From contig JAGMWG010000011.1 in assembly GCA_020744225.1 (NCBI GenBank), forward strand, positions 558,001 to 622,000: a DNA stretch of 64,000 nt, given 5' to 3'. The DNA comes from Paraphoma chrysanthemicola. Lineage: Eukaryota > Ascomycota > Dothideomycetes > Pleosporales > Phaeosphaeriaceae. This document shows positions 54,301-64,000 of the stretch, in pieces. A program made the position numbers and the translations under genes. How positions within the stretch are numbered: position 1 is the first letter of the stretch; the number at the start of each line of letters is the position of its first letter. The notes under the pieces are model-generated. The model made no database searches. It was given only the letters and a program-made list of their open reading frames with translations, and had not been told where the DNA came from.

Positions 54301-55063
54301 AGCAACGTCACGTCCCGATCTCATCGATCCCGCTCTCCTCCGCCCAGGTCGTCTTGACAAGAGTCTGCTCTGTGACATGCCAGGCCTTGAAGAACGTATC
54401 GACATCCTCAAAGCCGTAACACGAAAACTCCACCTCGCACCCAGCCTCCTCGAATCCGACGACTCAGGCGAGAATCTCCGCGAAATCGCACGCAGAACAG
54501 AAGGATACACCGGCGCAGACCTCCAAGCCGTGGTATACAACGCGCAACTCGAAGCCATCCACGACGTACTCGGCGATTCAGAAATGGGCGACCCAACAAA
54601 GGTTGGGGGCGGCAAGAAGAGCGGCACAAATTCATCAAACTCGAGCGGAAAAGAGAAAGGTATTCCAGAATTCACCCACTTCCGCTACGGCGACCAACCA
54701 TCCGATACATCCGACCCAACTAAACCCATCCCTTCCAACCAGCTCACCGAGCGCGCCATCATTGCACAGAAAATCGCCGCCCTGCAAGCCCTCCGCAAGA
54801 AACAAAAAGCGATGCAAAGACCCAATTCCAGTCACAATGATGAGCTCGCGAACGGCAAGCTTGAAGACGACGGCGAGCGGAAGGATCCGCAGATCCAGTG
54901 GAAACATATTGATAGCTCGCTAGGCACGACGAGGAGTAGTATTAGTGCGCAGGAAAGGAGACGGCTGGAGAGGATTTACCGCGAGTTTGTGGAGGGGCGG
55001 GATGGGGATTTGCCAAGTGGGCAGGGGGGGAATGAGATTGGTGGGAGGAGTAGTTTGATGTAG
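51320..55063 (+). CDS. pex1: Peroxisomal AAA+ ATPase PEX1
   Basis: Two exons: 51320-51442 and 51491-55063, with a 48-base intron, giving 1231 residues. The N-terminal double-psi/PEX1-N region (about 1-200) includes LKNCLVNLPSTLVSVL and, further on, GWTGMQSQ. The D1 ATPase domain has a P-loop GGLGAGKSQCAQLL near 554 and VVVLDDLDKLCP; it is less conserved, as usual for PEX1 D1. The D2 domain has GYPGSGKTLLASAVAGE near 879, Walker B LFFDEFDSIAPKRG near 935, and RPGRLDKSLLCDMP, all strongly PEX1-like. With PEX6 it forms the hexamer that pulls ubiquitinated PEX5 from the peroxisome membrane. The C-terminal tail is disordered and Ser/Gly-rich. Confidence 0.97.
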
Positions 55064-55404
55064 TTGTTGAATCGTGAGAAAGAGTTGGGGAGAGGTGGTG
55101 GATTGTGTATAGTAGAACTATGGAATTGAATGATGTGTGAAGGTTAGTTCGCCAGATCCGGTTGTTTTTGGTTTGAGCATGGCACAATGAATGGCACGGT
55201 ATTAGTGGGTATCCATGCGCGTATGCTCAAGTCACCTGGAGACGTTCATCCACATCCGTAGCAAAAAGGCCTGTCAGACAACGGGTCCTGGACATTGGGT
55301 TCACACATACACCTCACGCCCAATAAACCCCACATGCATGGAATCAACCTCCATTTCTCGGGTATTCTACAATCATACCTTCTCATCCTCCCTCTCAGCC
55401 TTCT
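55064..55404. other. Intergenic, convergent 3' ends
   Basis: 0.34 kb between the PEX1 and MPC1 stops. Nothing recognised beyond the 3' flanks. Confidence 0.4.
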
Positions 55405-56096
55405 CTATTTCCCAACCACCTCCTTCGCCTTCTCAAGCCCCTCCTTGACCTTGTCGCCCGCAATGTTCGCACCAGGCTTCGCCTGGTCTTGCAGACTCGC
55501 CTCCCTGCCACCAAAGTTCCAGTAATTCAGGTACCGGTAGCCCTGGACGAGCTGCGAGGTGAAGTTGATCGCGTGGCATCCGAAGAGCAGGTAGTTTGCG
55601 GGTGTGACGGCGAGGGCGTAGCGCATGAAGGTGCCGGAGTACAGAGTTAGGGCGCCGGTCATGCGGCCGGAGATACTGTGGGTTCGGGCGTTAGCAAACC
55701 ATTTAGAAACGGATGATGGAGATATGCTGCTTGTGTGGGGTCTGAAGCTGTGAAGGAGTATAGAAGCAGCGAGCGTGAGTGTTTCGGGGTGTTGAAGGGC
55801 ATAGACGTACATTTCTGGATCTTTGCTCATATCCGCAATCGCCGCCATCGGGATACCAAAGTTACTCGCCGGGCCCCAGAAATCTGCGCATGTTGTAAGC
55901 AATTGCACGTCTCTTGCATATCCCTCAATCCTCTATCGGCGTCCTCAATATCTTCCGCGCGTCTTCTCACACCATCCTTCTCGTCCTCGAGATTGCGCAA
56001 GCAGGATCCGGGTAAAAACGTACGGGTCGAGCAGAAGTAATCCGTGTACTTGTTGGAGCGAATCTTCGCATTGAGGGCTTTTATCGCGGCGGCCAT
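55405..56096 (-). CDS. mpc1: Mitochondrial pyruvate carrier subunit MPC1
   Basis: Three exons: 56096-56024, 55883-55811 and 55675-55405, giving 138 residues. The introns are 139 and 135 bases, two to three times the usual length here. The core has THFWGPASNFGIPMAAIADM, DPEIISGRMTGALTLYSGTFMRYALAV and NYLLFGCHAINFTSQLVQGYRY, all hallmark MPC1 sequence, with the Ile of the IISGRM motif rebuilt across the second splice junction. Two to three membrane helices are present. MPC1 pairs with an MPC2/MPC3 partner in the inner membrane to import pyruvate. The last 30 residues form a charged helix. Confidence 0.95.
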
Positions 56097-56681
56097 CTTG
56101 TCGGGATGTGACTGTGCGTGGAGCTTCGAAGGGTGAAGCAGGGACCGTGGCAGCGGGAGCTTGCGGTTGCGGGTTGAGCTGGTGTTGAGATGCGGGTGCC
56201 AAGGAATACCGGGGCCGGACGTTGAACAGCCGCCATGGGAGTTGCGACAACGGGGAAAAGAGTCACGTGTACATTTTGGTGCCTGCAGGTCTCTAGGTCG
56301 ATGACCAACAAAACTTTGATAGATTGTCACGAGGCAAACGGCGGCAGTCATAATGGGATATCAATTCGATTCGTGTGCATTCAATTATTCATTTTCTCGA
56401 ATGCAGAAGTCTTTCATTGAGGAAAGCCTCGAAAAACAAGCTCGAGTAAGGTAGCCTCCATTCTTATAGTTTGGCAAAGCCTGAGCCCCCATGTTGATGT
56501 GATGCCTTGAACTTCCCGATTAAATGCTTGCGAGTGGAGCGACTGGTATATCATGTAATTGTCGTAAATCCACTTTTGCGTGCGCGTGTCGCACAGCGTG
56601 ATCGCGTTCCATGTCTTCTTGCAATGACAATTGCCACCATGATGGTGGGGTTTTTCCAAATACTGCTCACTAGTTCGCTCT
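56097..56681. other. Intergenic, 0.59 kb
   Basis: MPC1 promoter and SmB 3' flank. Nothing further recognised. Confidence 0.4.
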
Positions 56682-57542
56682 TTATCTGCCACCGAAACCA
56701 GGAGGGCCACCACGGCCGGGGAAGCCAGGCGGGCCGCCGAAGCCTGGGGGACCAGCAAATCCAGGAGGTCCACCGGCAGGTGGGAAGCCAGCTGTAGTGA
56801 GTGTTAGCGAAAGTACTGCAGTTGGGGGCTGTAGGAAAGCGTACGTGGTCCTCCAGGAGGTCCTCCACGGCCAGGGAATCCAGGTGGTCCTCCGAAACCA
56901 GGCGCACCCGGGAATCCACCTCCGAAGGCAGGGCCAGGGCCTCCAACACCAGGCGTAGGACCAGTCAGTCCAACCGGCAGACCACGTCCAGCTGGTCGAG
57001 CAGCACCAGGCCCCGCCGCAAGAGCCGCAGCTGTTGTGGGACCTGAAGACGTTGCGCCTAGGCGAGCACCAGGGTCAGCGGGCGGTGGGCCATCGACGGA
57101 CAAAGAAATGACGTGCGCGCCGCGGATGATGGTGAGACCGATAGCGCGTCGCTCTTCTGTCTCGGTGATCTGTTGCGCTGCACCTGGTGCAGCCTTTCCT
57201 CTTCGTCGCGTTCGGCGAAACTCTTCTGTGTCGGCGAGAACGAGATTCATGTGCTGCCAGTATTAACACAAGTTTCATGTGAATTCGGCGCAGACTGACC
57301 TTGTCGAACGCGAGCATCTGTCCGACCATCTGCCTACCATCCTGAAGTGTCACTTTCATGCGGTAGTTGATCTACTTTGGTGAGTTCGATGCGATTTGGA
57401 GCGGAGGTAAGAGCGCTTACTAGATTTTGCTACAGCATCGAATGTCAGTTAGTTCTACAAGCATCTTCTCTCAGGTCAAGGACATGCGCGCCTGGGCAGA
57501 TTTACTTACCATCTTTCCCTGTCGGTTTGCGGCGCCAGACAT
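56682..57542 (-). CDS. smb1: Sm core protein B (SmB/SmB')
   Basis: Five exons: 57542-57510, a 9-base micro-exon 57429-57421, 57371-57300, 57253-56845 and 56791-56682, giving 210 residues. The micro-exon encodes Gln-Asn-Leu between KM and INYRMKV. The Sm1 motif is YRMKVTLQDGRQMVGQMLAFDKHMNLVLADTEEFR and the Sm2 part AIGLTIIRGAHVISLSV; the family Arg/Lys-rich linker (RRTRRRGKAAPG) lies between. The C-terminal tail is Gly/Pro-rich with repeated GxPGFxGxP/GRGGPPG blocks, a target of arginine methylation in relatives. SmB is part of the heptameric ring around U1, U2, U4 and U5 snRNAs. It shares a divergent promoter with the L11 gene. Confidence 0.95.
57421..57429 (-). other. smb1: 9-base coding micro-exon of SmB
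   Basis: CAAAATCTA lies between CTGTAG (acceptor) and GTAAGC (donor). Without it the SmB frame loses the QNL that links the N-terminal helix to the first Sm strand. With it, all five exons sum to 633 bases, exactly 211 codons. Confidence 0.8.
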
Positions 57543-57817
57543 GGTTGGTTTTGCGCGTCCGAAGACGACTTGAGCTGAAGGGGAGGATTAGTGTAGAGTG
57601 TTCAAAAAGTGTCCCCTGTGATTGGCACTTGGTGGGGTGGGTGTGGTGCGGAGCTATCGGTGGTGTTGATGCAGGAAGCTCTTTCGCAAAGTCCAAGCGC
57701 CAAGACCGGCCTCGCTTAGCGACCTCCGCCCACCGACCCACCCGCCAAAATCATCGCGACAACTTCCTCTCCAGCAGCATCGACATCACCTGCCCACTAA
57801 CATCCGCAGCAATCACA
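57543..57817. promoter_or_regulatory. Bidirectional promoter SmB / RPL11
   Basis: 275 bases between divergent start codons. A reverse CCAAT box (ATTGG, 57621-57625) is central. GTCCAAGC and GCCAAGAC occur at 57691-57706, resembling parts of the proteasome element, but not its full form. Confidence 0.65.
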
Positions 57818-58436
57818 ATGGTACGCGCACGAAGAGAACCACGATGGCGCATTCGCTGATTATGACAGTCCGACTCAAAGGCCTCCAACCCCATGCGGGA
57901 GCTCCGCATCCAGAAGCTCGTCCTCAACATCTCCGTTGGCGAGTCTGGTGATCGTCTCACTCGTGCGGCCAAGGTGCTCGAACAACTCAGCGGTCAAACT
58001 CCCGTCTACTCCAAGGCCCGCTACACCGTCCGTACTTTCGGTATCAGGAGGAACGAGAAGATCGCCGTCCACGTTACTGTCCGTGGCCCCAAGGCCGAGG
58101 AGATTCTCGAGCGTGGCCTCAAGGTCAAGGAGTACGAGCTCCGCAAGCGCAACTTCAGCGAGTCTGGCAACTTCGGCTTCGGCATCAGCGAGCACATCGA
58201 CTTGGGCATTAAGTACGACCCTAGCATTGGGTATGTTTGACCAGGGCAAGATGTGTGAGGCACACACTGACTTGAGCAGTATCTACGGCATGGACTTCTA
58301 CGTCTGCATGACCCGCCCCGGCGAGCGCGTTGCCAAGCGCAGGCGGTGCCAGAGCAAGATCGGCGCCTCCCACCGCGTCAACCAGGCCGAGACCGTCAAG
58401 TGGTACAAGAACCGATTCGAGGGAATCGTCCGATAA
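57818..58436 (+). CDS. rpl11: 60S ribosomal protein L11 (uL5)
   Basis: Three exons: 57818-57820, 57869-58230 and 58280-58436, giving 173 residues. The first coding exon is just the ATG; the 48-base intron follows immediately. The protein starts MSDSKASNPMRELRIQKLVLN and continues with ISVGESGDRLTRAAKVLEQLSGQTP, YTVRTFGIRRNEKIAVHVTVRG and the C-terminal KRRRCQSKIG, essentially the family consensus. L11 binds 5S rRNA and, with L5, forms the 5S particle of the large subunit. The short-exon start is common in fungal ribosomal protein genes. Confidence 0.97.
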
Positions 58437-60210
58437 ACGCATCAGGCATGGGTGAAGAGGGAACGAAGTGAAGATTCTGCACGATTACCAGCATTTCCGG
58501 TCTCGGTGGGTATGGTCCTACGGAGTCTCGGGTGTACTTAACAAAAGAGCAAGCATTCAGAACTTGCGGCCTATCAATGGAGCTGGCCTCGACTCTTTTG
58601 AGCGGGCCTCTGATCACAACTATCAATGGAGGCTTCACTTGGGTGAAAGTGCCGATTCAACCATTGTGTGATCAACTTCTACCCTTGATGTGTGCTTGTG
58701 ATGCCCTGCCTCGTGATCATGCTGACAATAGCTAATGCGTTGATCTTTTCATGCCAGCAAGGTCTTGCTCAGGCAGTGCAGCTCATGCGTCGCAAGTCCA
58801 GTGTACGCACCGGAGTGCACTACCACCAGGGTCGATGCGGCATTGTAATGAGGAACTTAACAGCCTCCGACGTTGGTGAATGCTTCTTATGTAACGCGCG
58901 TATGGCCGGTCAATTGCTGACATGTCAATTTGCCATCGAGGGACACGCATCTATCGAGACTCCCTACCAGGTAGAGCAAGACGTCTGTTGTCGAAGCATC
59001 AGTCCTTCTTCAAAAGTCTTCGATCTGTTCGAAAGCAGCAACAAGAGACCGAAGTCGTAGAGCTACAGGCGCATCCAAAAATGGTGCTGTGCAAAAATCA
59101 CGACGTATCTCCTATCTTTTGTAGTATAATGACTAATGACATGCACACACTTTCGATCCACATCACCATCGAGCACACTCATGACAGTATCAATTTACAA
59201 AACTCCTTCTGCGCTCACCAGAACACTTTTTACATATCACCTTTTCTTCTCTTCTATTCTCAAGGTAGCGGTGAGTGAGCTCGTACACGCTCATCATCCC
59301 AATCCATCCCAACCAGCATCTTCTCACGTCGCACCACATCAGTGACCCATTCCACTTACCTCACCACGTTACACCACCTCTCCTCTTCCCTATCCCTTCC
59401 ATCCTTCCCAACACCCTCGTCCCAATTCCCAAATCACCCGTCCCAGCACCGGCCCAATCCGCAACCCGAGACCGCCTACGTAATAATCATATCCCTTACA
59501 TTCGGCCTTTCATCCAGCCACCGGGTCGCCAATACGGTCCCACGCGTTCACGCGCCCGTGGCGGGAAAGGGTGCCGGGAACCTGGGCGGCTATGGCTCGG
59601 GCCAAGGTGGATGATGACGGAATGACGGGAAGTGGGTGTTTGAGGAGTATTGGATGTGTTTGGCGAGACGCTGAGGCGAACGGGGCGTGGTATGTGGCGT
59701 GAGTGATGAGTAAATTGCTGCATGGACGGAAAGAATTGGTAAGGTACGGTCGGACACTGCAAGCGCCGAGAGCAGTGAGTGAGAGCAGAGTGCCCTTCCT
59801 TACTGAGCGGCAAATGAAAGTTCGAATGGAATGAAGAATGTCACATTTGCATGTAGAAGATTGAAGGTTTATTGTAAAAGTGGTCTTTTGATTTCTGAGT
59901 TTCAACTTCAGTCTTCTTCATCTCCATACATACGCATTGGGGCTCATTGATTCAGCAATGAGAGGCGTTGCGTGACTCTCCAACAACAGCAGTATAGGTA
60001 TCGTAAGCAAACCAAAAAACACCAGTGTCCCATGACAAGCCCAAGAAAATTATTCAGCGATCGAACAAGCGGCCAAAGCCAGCTCCAATATTGTTCCCCG
60101 AGTCAAAAAAAAAATGTACAGGTTCCAGCACCCGAAGATCGCCAGCTAAGTGATCCCAGATCCCAAGAGTAGAAGATGATAAAATGCGCTGTGTAAAATG
60201 ATGATTTGAT
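58437..60210. other. Intergenic, 1.77 kb
   Basis: 3' flank of L11 and of the four-helix gene (convergent). Reading frames at 58.7-59.6 kb have no recognisable similarity. The part from 59.2 to 59.5 kb is pyrimidine-rich (C/T tracts on the plus strand). No tRNA or snoRNA is identified with confidence. Confidence 0.4.
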
Positions 60211-61809
60211 CTAGCGGCTGGTTACGTTAGGACCAAAGTCGAACCCTTGCGCTTGTTGCGGTGGTGGGTACGAAGGCGATGCCAACGGTGTGTACGCTCC
60301 CGGGATGGGTACTGAGGCGTATTGCTGCTCGCCTGGTGCGGCGTTTACATGTGCATTGTGTCGTTCTTGGAAGCCTGGAGAGGCTGGTGGGAGTGGTGGC
60401 GATGCGGTGCCAGTTCGAGCTGGTGCATCAAAGCCATTTTGCTCGGTTTTTGGTGTGGCGCCTGTAATCTTGATCGGAGGTGCGCCAAGAGTGAAGGGCT
60501 GTGGTTGGACGATCTCGCGGACGGAGGCGTACTGGACCTTGTCGCTCTCGCCGGCTTCAGCAGCGGAGTGCGGGTCCACATACATTGGGTGGCCTGGCGG
60601 TGGGCGCCAGCCGCCGGACCGTGGGGAGAGGGGACCAAATCCAGGTGTGTTGGGTGCGGACTGTGAGCGGAGCTGGGCGAGGTAAAGGTCAGAGCGAGCG
60701 CGGTCACGCATGGCCATAGACTTCCTGAGCTTGCGCTTGGACCAGAAGCGGTAGAAGACGATGCCGTAAATGATAACGCAAAGGACTTCGATAACGACCT
60801 CGATGATGCAGCAGACGAGTGCCCAGTTCTGGATGACGATTAGTGCTGATGCTAAGAAATGTGAGGGAGTAAGCTTACCTGAAGACGGCAGACAAGCGCG
60901 TAAGCGACATCGTCCTCGAACAGATGTCGCCGCTTGTTGTCCACGCAAGACCAGCCCCACATGTCTTTGTTGTTGTTCTGGGCTTTGCTTTGGTTGAATA
61001 CTGCTGCGCCGATGGCCCACATGATGATGCTGAAGATGAAGAAACCGACGGCGAAGACTGTGTAGTAAGCAGCCACTTTCTCGGCTCGATTATGACCCCC
61101 TCTGAAGTAGGCGACCATAACGACGATGGACATGAGTAGCGAGATACAGGCGATAGTGAGGAGCAGAACTTGAGGCCAGATCTTGGTATTCTCGGCCCAT
61201 GCTGGGAGGTTGTTTCGTGGTGCGAGGGTCTTTGTAGCGTTGAATATGGCGAAAGCTGTCGCGATCATGGAGAGCACGATCAGAGAGCAGGCGAAATTGA
61301 TACCACGAAGGAAGATCTTGGCCATCCGTACTCGAATCTTGATTTTCTGCGTGGAATTAGACCCAGAGCTCAGCTGAGAACGGAGAGTATGAACATACCA
61401 GATCTTTTGCTTGCTCCTTCTCGGTGGAAGCCTCATGCTTCTCAAGTTTTTGCTCCTCCTTGAAGGTAGGGCTCATGATGCTCATGGCTCCGGGAGTCCG
61501 TGGAGGTGCGCCAGGCGACTTCATCGCACTCTTGAGGCCACCGGCGGTCCTTGGTGTTGGAGGAGGAAGGTACTTCCTGTCGGTTTCCTCCATCTCGACG
61601 GCTGATACGTAGGATAGGCCTACGTCGGAGACTTGGGGTTGGGGTTTGTAGTGGTTGGTGGGGTAGTCGAACCGTTGGCCGTCGACTGGTGAGTATACTG
61701 ATGTTGCTTCGGCAAAGCGTGCTGTGCGGGGAGTCTTGTTGGTGTCTGAGTCGTCCGTGTTCCGTCTTTCGATCGTAACTGTGAGATTCTTCTTATTGTT
61801 GGTGGCCAT
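60211..61809 (-). CDS. Four-helix membrane protein, MARVEL-like (possible HAM-8 relative)
   Basis: Three exons: 61809-61399, 61346-60879 and 60828-60211, giving 498 residues. The N-terminal 140 residues are hydrophilic with several Thr/Ser-Pro sites. Four membrane helices follow: near residues 150-172 (INFACSLIVLSMIATAFAIF), 188-210 (VLLLTIACISLLMSIVVMVAYF), 220-245 (YYTVFAVGFFIFSIIMWAIGAA) and 292-318 (WALVCCIIEVVIEVLCVIIYGIVF). The stretch before the last helix carries a Cys (SCVDNKRRH) in a loop. The long C-terminal tail is Pro/Gly-rich and probably cytosolic. The layout resembles fungal plasma-membrane proteins annotated as hyphal anastomosis protein 8, needed for cell fusion in Neurospora; I hold that assignment only tentatively. 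Confidence 0.8.
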
Positions 61810-64000
61810 TCTACAACTTTCCAAGAGACACGCGAGGGAACGAAGCTCTCATCAAGTGGGAGGTTTGTGAAGAGACGGGATAGGAAGGTATGGAGAGACA
61901 GCGAGTATGATCCAGGCCAGCTTAGACCAGTCGTCGAGGGTGTGGATAAGAGGGACTGAAGGCAAAAGACGCACGAAGTATTACAATAAGAGACCTGCTG
62001 GAGAGAAGAAGGGAGCAGAGGCAATGGGCGAAGCGCCTGCCTTTTGTCTCGGGGCGCTTCGAGGGCGGCGAGGACGAGGATTGGGTAGAGCAGAGCACGG
62101 TCGAGGATGGGGAGAGATCGGATGGGAAACGGGCGGGTACGTACAACGACTAAATGTATGGCGCCAAAGGCAGGCTGCTTGCACCACTGCAGGTCCCCGT
62201 CTGATAGGCTGCGTGGGAGACGAGGTGGTCGAATGGCGCGCCGGTGGAGGAGGGGGAGTGTGTGGCCCAGAAATAGACGCCCGGATGAAGTCAATAAACG
62301 ATTTGCAAACGATGCGCATCCAGAACAGAACACTGCAGCGCGAAGGCCTTGGTTATGTGCAATCTGACAAGGTGCTGATCCTGGCCGTCAGCGTGTCTGT
62401 CGAACGATGCACGCCTGCGTAATATGGGCAGAAGTCGCAGTCGTACGTGGGCTCACTTGCGCCCTCTGGTGCTGAGGTACGTCCAGAAGACAGGAAATGG
62501 ACGGACGGGTCCATGTCTGCTCCGCGTGCACCTCGGCGGCGAAGCTTGCCCAGACTGCGGGCGCTCTGCTGGCCAGGATAAAAGATCATCGACACCCAAT
62601 TGCTGGGAGCTGTTTGACGCCTGCAAAACGCGAGCTGGCGGTTGCGGGAGGTGAGTGGTTGGGCGCTGCAGGGACTGTGCATGACACCAAGGTGGCGCTA
62701 GTCGATTTAAGCTACGGGAAGCGCCCACGATGGCCGGCCCCCACCAATCGCAGCGGGAAGGTGCCATGAGACGCTGAGGAAGGCGCCGCCCGGCCCACTC
62801 TTGCTCGCAGTCTAGCACCACCTCGAGTCCAAGACAGCCAGCGTGGAATGCAGCATCGAGTTCGCTGTCTCAGAGCCGCAACGTCGCGTCGCCCTCGCAG
62901 AAACTTTAAGAGCACCCGCCTGCCCGCAGAATTTGCGCCCCTCATCAGCAGCGCAGTATGCGTTAATTTGCGTGTCTTGTCTCTGGTCAGCCTTCGTCAA
63001 TGCCGGTATGTGATGGCTGGCATCGTGCAGCGCATGTCAGAGTGCGGGCTGCGAATCAGCGATCAGCATGCACGAGTCTGGCACATGCCCTGCTAATTTG
63101 CCACACTTCTTCTCGCTTGGTACAACGCCCCATCAGATGGGGACAATTAACCTGGAATCTCGCTGGGCTCGCTAGCCGTCTTTGGCCTGATCCGTTTCGT
63201 TTCCTGCACGGTTATTTTTGGTGCCATTCACTTATGTTCGACAGGGACCACGGTTCCTGTCGTCCAACGGTGAGCATGGGTGTGCTTCGTTGGCACAAGC
63301 TTTGTTCCTTCTACGAGCGACCACGTCCACGTTGACTTTAATCGGTATGTTGGGCACGCGAGTGCTGCTGCAGAGCAATAAGAAGAACAGCTCAGTGCCG
63401 CACCCAGCGCCATACAGCATACGAGATGGCCCGTCCCTCCCGCAAAGGCCGCTGATGAGGTCAAGGCGAGCCATGAAGATGTATGTGGGAAGGCACAGCC
63501 CAGTGTTCGCCACACACTGAGACAAAAGAGTACGTATCTTCGGGAGCATGTGCTGTTCGGTATTGCCTTGGCTATACCGGCTCAACAGCGTGCAGCTCGC
63601 TTCAGCATACACGCATAAACATGCCAAATTCTCTCTGCACCTGCCCGTTCCATCTCCATTTTTCGCTCGCTCGGAATTATCTTGTGCGACCCTCCAACAT
63701 CGTCCCAAAATACAACCCCAGCCTGCTGTGCCATCTTGAACACGTCGTCCATTCTTCAACTTGCCCCAGGACCAGGCGTTCACTACCGACGCAAGGCGGA
63801 TCAGCCGTGCTAGCGACCGTGCGACGAAACGTCGAAACATTTTAACCCTCATTTAGCCCTCGCTTCCCCGACTTCGGGTCTTTTGTTTCCTTGCCCTGGT
63901 CGCTTTTATATTGCACTGCATGCAAAGTCACTCGCTTTTGTACATTTTGCATCATTAGGGCTGATGGGTCAGACGATTGGCAGGGTGTTGGAGTCTGCCT
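61810..64000. other. Right-end intergenic, 2.2 kb
   Basis: The left part is the promoter and leader of the four-helix gene. The 62.0-63.8 kb stretch has overlapping frames on both strands but none with family resemblance. TTTTATATTGCA near 63905 is a TATA-like box that could serve a gene starting beyond the window. Nothing else is supported. Confidence 0.4.

Noticed and set aside
57691..57706. GTCCAAGC and GCCAAGAC in the SmB/L11 promoter as a third proteasome-type element
   Set aside because: Only fragments match, in a different order; the full 18-base block is missing.
61907..63852. Frames of up to about 240 codons at the right end
   Set aside because: No family resemblance, Arg/Pro-rich chance-like composition, and competing frames on both strands.
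1..64000. tRNA, 5S rRNA, snoRNA genes, transposons and CRISPR arrays
   Set aside because: No B-box/T-arm pattern with matching A-box, no 5S core, no C/D box pair with a stem, no transposase-like protein and no spaced direct repeats were seen by eye. A dedicated RNA and repeat search could still find degraded copies.

Overview
The window is nuclear DNA of a filamentous ascomycete. Genes are dense on both strands and are split by short introns, mostly 45-60 bases, with GTANGT-type donors and CTAAC/CTGAC-like branch sites. Typical fungal families are present: PDR-type ABC transporter, DHA2 MFS, NRPS-like A-T-R reductase, NACHT NTPase, DUF6604, Shr3 and molybdenum cofactor sulfurase. A Dothideomycete-like Pezizomycotina source is my inference; no marker here proves it. 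Exon structures were rebuilt by hand. In every multi-exon gene except the broken BTB gene, the exon lengths sum to a whole number of codons.

Left third (1-25 kb, accessory in character): a NACHT/STAND NTPase cut by the left edge; a C2-domain protein; a 14-helix MFS pump; an adenylation-thiolation-reductase enzyme, the only secondary-metabolism core gene here; a small secreted, probably GPI-anchored cysteine-rich protein; NAD-dependent glycerol-3-phosphate dehydrogenase; and a full-length PDR-type ABC transporter. Long intergenic stretches (1-2.5 kb) separate them.

Middle (25-45 kb): a BTB/POZ gene broken by a frameshift; two 20S proteasome beta subunits (beta6/PRE7 and beta7/PRE4) flanking an NAD-dependent epimerase; an HCNGP/SAP30BP-like nuclear factor divergent from PRE4; a kappa-class GST/DsbA-like protein; a 1225-residue DUF6604 protein; a small basic-tailed unknown; and molybdenum cofactor sulfurase.

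Right third (45-62 kb, housekeeping): an RRM-like protein, the amino-acid-permease chaperone Shr3, MCM7 divergent from PEX1, mitochondrial pyruvate carrier MPC1, SmB divergent from ribosomal protein L11, and a four-helix membrane protein. The last 2.2 kb hold no gene that I can support.

The observations most worth following are: (1) an 18-base element at the same distance and orientation upstream of both proteasome genes; (2) a 9-base coding micro-exon in SmB; (3) a likely GC-AG intron in the RRM-like gene; (4) an AUG-less mitochondrial-presequence-like extension in frame with GPD1; (5) three helically phased CGCGTT boxes in the MCM7/PEX1 promoter; and (6) perfect palindromes upstream of the ABC transporter. 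No previously undescribed multi-gene system could be demonstrated; the proteasome promoter element is the best candidate for something new.
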